A program made the position numbers and the translations under genes. Positions 7,162 through 12,239 of a stretch of DNA of 12,239 bases are shown here, piece by piece. The stretch is taken from positions 1 through 12,239 of the forward strand of contig JBBKVS010000244.1 of NCBI GenBank assembly GCA_037968555.1, given 5' to 3'. The DNA comes from JAWXBM01 sp037968555. GTDB taxonomy: Bacteria > Pseudomonadota > Gammaproteobacteria > Xanthomonadales > SZUA-36. The stretch's first letter is position 1. Every line of letters begins with the position of its first letter. The notes under the pieces were generated by a model. It did not search any database. It worked only from the letters and a program-made list of their open reading frames with translations, and was not told the DNA's origin.

Positions 7162-7206
7162 GGTGTGCGTCAACAAAGCCGCTGCAACTGCATTCGGGGA
7201 AAGCGT
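7162..7206 (-). pseudogene. Relic of a DUF222-HNH endonuclease gene
   Basis: On the minus strand this stretch encodes CSCSGFVDAHPIH, close to CSCSRFVDAHHIHHW in the HNH motif of the intact gene at 9896-11311. At DNA level 7162-7192 matches 10234-10264 at 29 of 31 positions, counted by eye, including an unbroken 18 bases. Similarity fades beyond about 7206, where one extra base breaks the frame, and below 7155. One histidine of the motif is changed to proline. It is therefore a non-functional fragment. Confidence 0.65.
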
Positions 7207-7252
7207 ATCTTACCTATATGTGGACCCTGCTTCATGAATCACCGATGGAGTC

Positions 7253-7258
7253 TATAAT
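7253..7258 (+). promoter_or_regulatory. Possible -10 box upstream of the AraC gene
   Basis: A perfect TATAAT lies 125 bases ahead of the AraC-family start, in a spacer with no other gene. The best -35 candidate at usual spacing (TTCATG at 7231-7236) matches TTGACA poorly, so this is tentative. Confidence 0.3.
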
Positions 7259-7382
7259 TCGATGAAGCCTGAACCTGTTCATCCACAAGAACCGACCATG
7301 CGGCGCCTGTGCAAGCCGGGACGATTCGTCTGCCTCTTACTAAACCGCTAGACTAGTGACGGATAAAGAAAGGAATTATTGC

Positions 7383-8267
7383 TTGTCACCCATGATCAAC
7401 AACTTAGATACCGTACGCCCTCTCAACCGTGTGCTGTTCAGCAGTGAGTTGGTGGAGATTGGTTTATTCGATTGTCCGCGCCATCATCCCCGCTTTCATG
7501 ACACCGGACCGATTTCGCACTTCCTGGTGGTATTTCCCCGGCATGCCGTGCGGATTCTTCACGATGGCGAAAAAGAAATTGTGGCCAGCCGCCAGGTGAT
7601 TACGCTGTATAACGACGGTCAGGAGTATCGGCGCAAAGGCCTGTCCAAATACGGCGACCAGTCGATCTGGTTGCGTTTTCGCAAACCGGAAGTGATCGAA
7701 GCTTTGCACGCCAGTGGGCGCGCGCATGCCGATGTGGAGAAAGTGCCTTTCGCCTGGACTCACGCACACTGCGATTCACAGACCTACTTGTTGCAAAGGC
7801 AATTAGCCTGGAGCTTGATGAGTTCTTCGCGAAATGATTTTCTGTTGATTGCAGAGACAGCCATGCAATTGTTACAACGCGCGGTGCAAGGCACCAGTGA
7901 GCGGCAAATTCGCAGTCGACATGTTCTGCAGGACAACGGAACCGAACAAAGACACTGTCGCCTTGCCAAACAGTGTGAGGCACTTCTGACCACTGAATAC
8001 GATCAGTTGCTGACACTGGAGTCCATCGCTGCAGAACTCGCCACTACGCCCTTTCACCTCAGTCGCGTATTTTCCCGTCAAACCGGAAAATCCATTCACC
8101 AATACCTGCTTCAATTGCGTCTTCGATCAGCCATGGATCAGATGATCGACCGACCGAATTCGCGCATCACCGATATCAGCCTGGACTCAGGCTTCTCCAC
8201 ACCTAGCCATTTCAGCCAGGCCTTCCGCAAAAATTTCGGTATCAGTCCACGCCAGTTCAGATCCTGA
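7383..8267 (+). CDS. AraC-family transcriptional regulator
   Basis: The product has about 294 residues. The C-terminal 100 or so form the two helix-turn-helix motifs of the AraC/XylS family. The first is LTLESIAAELATTPFHLSRVFSRQTG and the second is ITDISLDSGFSTPSHFSQAFRKNFGISPRQFR, the signature region. The N-terminal part (FDCPRHHPRFHDTGPISHFLVVFPRHAVRIL... to about residue 170) looks like a cupin-type sensor domain of the AraC_binding kind; its ligand is unknown. I favour the TTG at 7383, 8 bases after AAAGGAA. A GTG at 7356 and the ATG at 7392 are in frame but worse placed. It lies 129 bases upstream of the FG-GAP gene on the same strand, so regulation of that neighbour is possible but unproven. 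Confidence 0.92.
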   Translation: MSPMINNLDTVRPLNRVLFSSELVEIGLFDCPRHHPRFHDTGPISHFLVVFPRHAVRILHDGEKEIVASRQVITLYNDGQEYRRKGLSKYGDQSIWLRFRKPEVIEALHASGRAHADVEKVPFAWTHAHCDSQTYLLQRQLAWSLMSSSRNDFLLIAETAMQLLQRAVQGTSERQIRSRHVLQDNGTEQRHCRLAKQCEALLTTEYDQLLTLESIAAELATTPFHLSRVFSRQTGKSIHQYLLQLRLRSAMDQMIDRPNSRITDISLDSGFSTPSHFSQAFRKNFGISPRQFRS

Positions 8268-8396
8268 GTAGCTCAAAACTTTCCACAGCTGAGGCTTGGA
8301 TGCGAAGACATTCGTATTGAGCAGGATTTCGACAGTTTTCATGACTTTCAAACGCTAGTCTGCCGCTCTCTGTCCATCATTCAACAGGAGCATTCA

Positions 8397-9695
8397 GTGA
8401 TCAAGAGCGCAGCTTGTAAATCGAGTTTATTAGGAATCGCAGCCCTGGCCATTGCCAGCCCGGTGTTTTCAGCTGACCCCAACTTCGAAGAATTCGATGT
8501 GGATGTCCTGTACAGCCTGTATGAAGAAAATCCTGGAGATGTTCTGGGCTGGGTTGCTGATCCCATTGGAGACATCAACAATGACGGTGCACCCGACTTT
8601 GTCACCTCTGCCCCCTTCCAGTTCAATGATGGCCAGATAACCGGCAAGGCTTACGTTTTTTCCGGTGCTGATGGCAGCCTGCTGCACTCAATTGTCGGGA
8701 ATCCTGGTGAACTGATGGGCTACAGCGCCACCTTGGCGGGTGACGTTGATAATGATGGCATCAATGATTACATCCTCGGTACCCGGGTCCGGGCGATCGT
8801 AGTTTCCGGCGCTGATCACAGCGTGATTCATGAATGGGTGATGCCCGGCGGCTTCGGCTTCGACAGCAATGCTGCGGGCGACCTGAATGGGGACGGCTAT
8901 GACGACGTTCTCGTAGGTGCCCCATTCGCTGCTGACAATGGCCCGAGATCCGGCACCGTCTATGCTTTTTCAGGACAGGATGGCGGCGTCCTTTGGACAT
9001 TTTCCGGATCGGCCGGCGCAAATGCAGGGCTGGGTGTTGGCCCGGTGGGTGACATAAATGCCGATGGTAGTCCTGATGTCGTGGTCGCCGCACCGAACGG
9101 CAGCATAAACCACAAGGGAGTTGCTTTTGTGCTGTCCGGCATAGATGGCAGTGTGTTACTGGAGTTGAATCCAAAAACGCCTTCCGTGGGTAAATTCGGC
9201 ACCAATACTTTTGGTGTGTTTCATACCCATGGTGCGGGCGACATCAATAACGATGGCACCGCTGATATTTACGTTGGCGACTATAACTCCAAAGGCGGTC
9301 AACATAATCCCAATGGCACTAACTCCGTCGGATCGGGTATCGGCCGCGCCTTCATTTTCTCGGGTGTGGATGGAAGCATTCTTCACCGCATTGAGGGTGA
9401 AGAGTTTGGTGACGGTATGGGACCCGGCCGGGGTGTTGAGGATGTCGATGGCGATGGTTATGACGACATCTTTGTTGCCGCATGGGCATACGGCCAGGGC
9501 GACAACAATACCGATGTGGGCAAAGGCTACCTGATTTCAGGCGCAGACGGACAAGTCATCCGAACCATGACCGGAACAGCTCCATACGGATACATCGGTG
9601 TGGATGCCGCATCCATTGGTGATGTGAACGGTGATACGCTGACCGACTACATTCTCACCGGCTGGGGCTCCATTCACCTGGTGCTGGGTAACTGA
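8397..9695 (+). CDS. Secreted FG-GAP (integrin alpha-like) seven-motif beta-propeller protein
   Basis: The 432-residue protein has a signal peptide (SSLLGIAALAIASPVFSA, cleavage near residue 26). The rest is a propeller of FG-GAP/VCBS-type blades. Seven calcium loops of the form D-x-D/N-x-D-G-x-x-D occur at residues 59-67, 116-124, 162-170, 219-227, 282-290, 349-357 and 409-417. Most blades are followed by F/V-S-G-x-D-G-S-[VIL]-[LI], at about 88, 136, 191, 246, 322 and 380. The last loop (DVNGDTLTD) lacks the usual glycine. Such proteins sit outside the cell or on the surface and bind proteins or sugars, but no partner can be inferred. The GTG start at 8397 follows AGGAG (8386-8390) at 6-base spacing. 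A strong terminator follows the stop, so this gene ends its transcript. Confidence 0.93.
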   Translation: MIKSAACKSSLLGIAALAIASPVFSADPNFEEFDVDVLYSLYEENPGDVLGWVADPIGDINNDGAPDFVTSAPFQFNDGQITGKAYVFSGADGSLLHSIVGNPGELMGYSATLAGDVDNDGINDYILGTRVRAIVVSGADHSVIHEWVMPGGFGFDSNAAGDLNGDGYDDVLVGAPFAADNGPRSGTVYAFSGQDGGVLWTFSGSAGANAGLGVGPVGDINADGSPDVVVAAPNGSINHKGVAFVLSGIDGSVLLELNPKTPSVGKFGTNTFGVFHTHGAGDINNDGTADIYVGDYNSKGGQHNPNGTNSVGSGIGRAFIFSGVDGSILHRIEGEEFGDGMGPGRGVEDVDGDGYDDIFVAAWAYGQGDNNTDVGKGYLISGADGQVIRTMTGTAPYGYIGVDAASIGDVNGDTLTDYILTGWGSIHLVLGN

Positions 9696-9717
9696 TAAAA
9701 CTGAGTCGCAGACCATG

Positions 9718-9758
9718 CACCCGCCGGATGATTTCTGACCGGCGGGTGTTTTGGTTTT
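9718..9758 (+). terminator. Rho-independent terminator after the FG-GAP gene
   Basis: CACCCGCCGG (9718-9727) pairs perfectly with CCGGCGGGTG (9739-9748) around an 11-base loop and is followed by TTTTGGTTTT. It lies 23 bases beyond the FG-GAP stop codon. A GC-rich 10-bp stem with a T-rich tail is the classic form. Confidence 0.88.
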
Positions 9759-9895
9759 CCTGGATTTATCTCAGACACTTTTACGTTTCCCTCAAAAACA
9801 GGCCGATTCTGACGTTGCCAGCAATGGGTTGTTTGACGCCGCCTGCTGGCCGGAATAAATGACTTTTAATTAAGGGCAGTTTCCGGGCTCGATAA

Positions 9896-11311
9896 CTAAC
9901 CAATAGTCGGCTCTTGTACCGTTTTGATGTGGAGTTGGTGCACAACGATATCTACATCCATACCCTCACCGCCCCAGTTGGGAACAGATGTTTTTGGCGT
10001 GATAGTGATGTTGTTTTGGCAATTCTCAGCCATCAACTCAAAAACGTTTCCGCTGAAACGTGATTCCGGCGCTGCGACAATGCGTTTGCCGTTTGGATCG
10101 GTGAACTCGAACCCGCCACCGGGTAAAACCTGCAAACCAAAACCCCCTTCATGGACCAATCGATGGTGGTGCCGGCACAGCAAAACCAGGTTTTGCATGC
10201 TGGTTTCGCCGCCATCTGCCCAATGGTGGATGTGGTGTGCGTCAACAAAGCGGCTGCAGCTGCAACCCGGGAAGCGACAACCTTTGTCGCGGCGCTGCAA
10301 GGCCCTGCGGATGGAAGGCGGAACGGTGCGTGTTTTGCGGCCTACGCTCAGGAACTCAATTTCACCGCTATCCTGCCGGGTTCTCTCAAGCCAGTGAACC
10401 ACCCCGGCATCGCAACAGAGGCGCCGCGACGTTTCAGCTGAAACATTTGGACCATTTTCCAACTGTGATTCAGCGTTCTTGCCGTCTGATTTCAGCGTTT
10501 CCAGGTCGGTATGAATATTGACGGTAAAACGATCGCCGCTGTTGGCAGCCGATTGCCCCGATAGAAAAGCTTCAGCCATGCGCACCAGCGCATCGGCACG
10601 GCGGGAGGCTATGGGTTGGGGTTGAAGTTTCACCGGATCGGGCTGTTCGAACTCCAATGTTTCAGCTGAAACATTTTTCCGCTCTGCATACATTTCATCC
10701 ATCAACGCTGACAATGCCTGCTGGATCACCGCGCCCTGCTCCGGTGTGAACCGACCATGCATGACCAGGAAACCATCACCATCGTAATGGCAGCTGAGTT
10801 CGCGCAGGTCGTGGCGGCGATTGTCCCGCGCCAGCACTTCCAATCGTTGCTCACGACGCCAGGCATTGACCGCCTGCTCCACATGAGCCGTGGTGCCATG
10901 AAAGGCGATGTGCAGTAACACCTCTTCATTCCGTGTTGTGGCGACACGGGTAATCGCGCGCACTTTGGAGTAGCTCAGGCGACCTTCACGGAATGCCGCA
11001 GAAGTTTGCGGCAAGGCAGGCAAAGCATGCGCCATCCGCAAGCGCTCACGTGCCGCTCCAAACCCCAAACCGCACTTCCAGTTCAGCCAATGCGCGCAGT
11101 TCCTGATGCCCTCACCCGCCCAGCCCTCGCATTCATCAAATTCCCGCAACAATTCCAGCCAGCGGAACAGGGCAGCATCAATATGAGCAGCCAGTTCGCA
11201 CAGGTCATCTTCCAGCTGCTGGATGTGGGTTTGCCGTTGTTGGCTGGCGGCAAAATGCTGCGCTGCGAAATCACTTGAGTGGATTGAGGAGTGGTTGGTT
11301 TCGTTGAACAT
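9896..11311 (-). CDS. DUF222 / HNH endonuclease family protein (13E12-repeat type)
   Basis: The 471-residue protein has an N-terminal DUF222 region (about 30-290, with CAHWLNWKCGLGFGAARERL near 72-91 and FREGRLSYSKVRAITRVAT near 107-125). A C-terminal HNH nuclease motif follows: CRFPGCSCSRFVDAHHIHHW (345-364), then N374 and LLCRHHHRLVHEGG (377-390). The paired cysteines and histidines fit a zinc-bound beta-beta-alpha metal finger that cuts DNA. These genes are often multi-copy and are suspected to be mobile or horizontally spread. The linker carries NVSAET twice (213-218 and 289-294), encoded by the palindromes listed separately; a third palindrome copy is read in another frame within ESRFSGNVF. 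The ATG at 11311 follows AGGGAG at 8-base spacing. It appears full length and intact. Its target is unknown. Confidence 0.92.
   Translation of the reverse strand: MFNETNHSSIHSSDFAAQHFAASQQRQTHIQQLEDDLCELAAHIDAALFRWLELLREFDECEGWAGEGIRNCAHWLNWKCGLGFGAARERLRMAHALPALPQTSAAFREGRLSYSKVRAITRVATTRNEEVLLHIAFHGTTAHVEQAVNAWRREQRLEVLARDNRRHDLRELSCHYDGDGFLVMHGRFTPEQGAVIQQALSALMDEMYAERKNVSAETLEFEQPDPVKLQPQPIASRRADALVRMAEAFLSGQSAANSGDRFTVNIHTDLETLKSDGKNAESQLENGPNVSAETSRRLCCDAGVVHWLERTRQDSGEIEFLSVGRKTRTVPPSIRRALQRRDKGCRFPGCSCSRFVDAHHIHHWADGGETSMQNLVLLCRHHHRLVHEGGFGLQVLPGGGFEFTDPNGKRIVAAPESRFSGNVFELMAENCQNNITITPKTSVPNWGGEGMDVDIVVHQLHIKTVQEPTIG
10044..10061. repeat. Palindrome copy 1 within the HNH gene
   Basis: ACGTTTCCGCTGAAACGT is an 18-bp palindrome with one mismatched pair near the centre. 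It is a variant of the GTTTCAGCTGAAAC motif seen twice more in the same gene. Here the gene reads it as part of ESRFSGNVF, a different frame from the other copies. Confidence 0.7.
10431..10444. repeat. Palindrome copy 2 within the HNH gene
   Basis: GTTTCAGCTGAAAC is a perfect 14-bp palindrome. The gene reads it as VSAET, between the DUF222 region and the HNH domain. Confidence 0.75.
10657..10674. repeat. Palindrome copy 3 within the HNH gene
   Basis: ATGTTTCAGCTGAAACAT is a perfect 18-bp palindrome sharing the 14-bp core of copy 2. The gene reads it as NVSAET in the middle of a variable linker. The 14-bp core was not seen outside this gene in the window. Confidence 0.75.
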
Positions 11312-11357
11312 GGCGAGGGCTCCCTGACATGCAAATATTACTGTTGTTACATACAGT

Positions 11358-11393
11358 ATTATAGTCCAAATATGTGATATATAACTTATATAT
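11358..11393 (-). promoter_or_regulatory. Probable HNH-gene promoter with overlapping AT palindrome
   Basis: A perfect TATAAT lies on the minus strand at 11363-11358, 47 bases upstream of the HNH start codon. Just upstream, at 11377-11393, is a palindrome with arms ATATATAA and TTATATAT around one base. It covers where the -35 box should be, and no good -35 match is present. This arrangement suits a promoter needing an activator, or one blocked by a repressor. Confidence 0.45.
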
Positions 11394-11592
11394 TAATAAT
11401 TTGCGATAAGCCGAATGAGGGAATAGTTGGCTTGAAATTTAGCATGAAAACATCACCTGGGGAAGGTTGATGGTTGGTTATAGCGAGGATTTCCAGCTTG
11501 GAAAGCCTGTTTATAATTCCGGAAATATATTTCCGGAAAAGCTAATTTGGTTAGGTATTGAAGAGCTAGGGTTGGCCCGACCCCAATCCCGT
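11394..11592. other. Intergenic region between the small membrane-protein gene and the HNH gene
   Basis: Apart from the promoter area and the 22-bp palindrome listed separately, I see no gene here. A plus-strand frame starting near 11467 mostly overlaps the real minus-strand gene from 11593 and resembles nothing known to me. A weak inverted repeat, TTTCC and GGAAA around AGCTT, lies at about 11490-11504. Confidence 0.4.
11517..11538. repeat. Perfect 22-bp palindrome
   Basis: The arms TTCCGGAAATA (11517-11527) and TATTTCCGGAA (11528-11538) are exact reverse complements. It lies 54 bases past the stop of the minus-strand gene at 11593-12060. As RNA it would form a 9-bp stem with a TATA loop but has no T-run, so it is more likely a dimeric protein-binding site than a terminator. 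Confidence 0.7.
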
Positions 11593-12060
11593 TTAAGTTT
11601 CTCCTTTTTCATTCATTCTTTGATCGATTTCTGCTCGCCATTCCTTAATTTCAATACTATCCAACAGCCCAAAAACCTCCCAATTCTCGAAGATACCATT
11701 TGCAATATCATCCAGGGTGCGATCCACTGATTCGCGTTCCAGAAAGCCGTGTTGGTACTGATAGTATTGCCCTTGCATTCCGCGCAGTATTGCACCATAC
11801 CAAGCCCGAACTCTTGCAAACTCTCCAGGAGTCAATTTGTCTGCACCTTGAGCCTTATTCTTTTCGAGCACATTCGCCAATGAGTCCGATAAAGCGAGTT
11901 GCAGGGCTAGCTCCTGGATATCTCTTGTTCTTGTTTGGTAGGCTTCTACCTCTGCCAATCCCGTTGCATGATTCAATTCTGCGATCAATGCGAAAATACC
12001 AATCACCACGCCAACATTCGCGATCAGGGATAGCCACTCGTTTATTTTTGAAGACTGCAT
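11593..12060 (-). CDS. Small membrane-anchored protein of unknown function
   Basis: The 155-residue product has one N-terminal membrane helix (LSLIANVGVVIGIFALIAEL, about residues 10-29) followed by a soluble, mainly helical domain: NHATGLAEVEAYQTRTRDIQELALQLA, then a RVRAWYGAILRGMQGQYYQYQ helix and a charged C-terminus. This layout matches a widespread family of uncharacterised proteobacterial proteins whose helix is followed by an E-[IL]-x-x-N-[TA]-type stretch and a residue pattern like AYQ. The soluble part would face the cytoplasm or periplasm; orientation cannot be decided. The ATG at 12060 begins the amphipathic lead-in to the helix; the ribosome binding site is weak. It lies 281 bases upstream of the HNH gene on the same strand and is probably separate. 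Confidence 0.78.
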   Translation of the reverse strand: MQSSKINEWLSLIANVGVVIGIFALIAELNHATGLAEVEAYQTRTRDIQELALQLALSDSLANVLEKNKAQGADKLTPGEFARVRAWYGAILRGMQGQYYQYQHGFLERESVDRTLDDIANGIFENWEVFGLLDSIEIKEWRAEIDQRMNEKGET

Positions 12061-12159
12061 TTTCTGAAAATTCTCAACAATGGTTTAAAGGTATTGCAGC
12101 TTCGCTGATCTTCTGACCAACTCAGCTGGAAACATAACTACAATTTTATGGAAGAAATC

Positions 12160-12239
12160 ATGGTAACCAGGGATATTACTCTCGCTTTAATTAATCCAAG
12201 TTGGCTTATTAAAGCGTTTAGAACTTATATTGCTGATTA
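12160..12239 (+). CDS. Possible start of an unknown gene, cut by the window edge
   Basis: An ATG at 12160, with GGAAG five bases before it, opens a frame that stays open to the window end: 26 residues beginning MVTRDITLALINPSW. An in-frame ATG at 12148 is the alternative. The piece is too short to recognise and may be chance. The stretch 12061-12159 ahead of it shows no other feature. Confidence 0.3.
   Translation, partial: MVTRDITLALINPSWLIKAFRTYIAD

Noticed and set aside
7122..7237. A small plus-strand frame encoding MSRCCEEDYFQVNGVCV and more
   Set aside because: Its cysteine pattern looked interesting, but the DNA matches the antisense of the HNH motif, so a relic explains it better; there is no ribosome binding site.
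8381..9534. Several alternative frames on both strands over the FG-GAP gene
   Set aside because: They arise from the repetitive codon pattern of the calcium loops and have no independent support.
11467..11730. An 87-codon plus-strand frame after the sequence GGGGAAGG
   Set aside because: Half of it is antisense to the 11593-12060 gene, the site is too close to the start codon, and no motif is seen.
1..12239. CRISPR array, tRNA, rRNA or a defence island
   Set aside because: No regularly spaced direct repeats, no RNA gene signatures and no cluster of defence genes were seen; a lone DUF222-HNH gene and a toxin stub do not make a system.

Overview
The window reads as chromosomal DNA of a Gram-negative bacterium, most likely a gammaproteobacterium. 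The evidence is Sec-type signal peptides on several proteins, good Shine-Dalgarno sites with frequent GTG/TTG starts, and families common in that class (DUF3224, MmcQ/YjbR, AraC, DUF222-HNH, FG-GAP). The C-terminal tail IFKNGYE on one secreted protein resembles tails I associate with Xanthomonadales-like genomes, but I would not assign a genus. No rRNA, tRNA, CRISPR array, integrase or intact insertion sequence is visible.

Layout. Positions 1-1386 hold a secreted M20 metallopeptidase on the minus strand, cut by the left edge. Positions 1580-1774 hold the truncated 5' end of a CSLREA-type surface protein on the plus strand. From 1846 to 4520 five small minus-strand genes follow: a three-helix membrane protein, DUF3224, MmcQ/YjbR, a VOC (glyoxalase-fold) protein, and a periplasmic protein with two tandem SnoaL/NTF2-like domains. 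From 4799 to 5616 there is only debris on the plus strand: a frameshifted TIG-type surface protein and the C-terminal stub of a ParE/RelE-family toxin. Positions 5629-7128 encode a large secreted protein with the IFKNGYE tail, followed by a short piece of DUF222-HNH coding sequence in antisense. An AraC-family regulator (7383-8267) and a secreted seven-motif FG-GAP beta-propeller (8397-9695) follow, closed by a clear intrinsic terminator. On the minus strand lie a full-length DUF222-HNH nuclease gene (9896-11311), carrying three copies of a palindrome inside its coding sequence, and a small membrane-anchored protein (11593-12060). A possible gene start runs off the right edge.

How the parts relate. 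I see no single pathway. The region looks like an accessory stretch: small stress- or housekeeping-type genes, two intact exported beta-propeller-like proteins, and at least four gene fragments (CSLREA, TIG, ParE, HNH). The AraC gene lies 129 bp upstream of the FG-GAP gene on the same strand, so regulation of that gene is possible but not shown. I did not find a convincing new multi-gene system. The most distinctive signals are the repeated palindrome in the HNH gene, its small relic about 3 kb away, and the cluster of decayed surface-protein and toxin genes.
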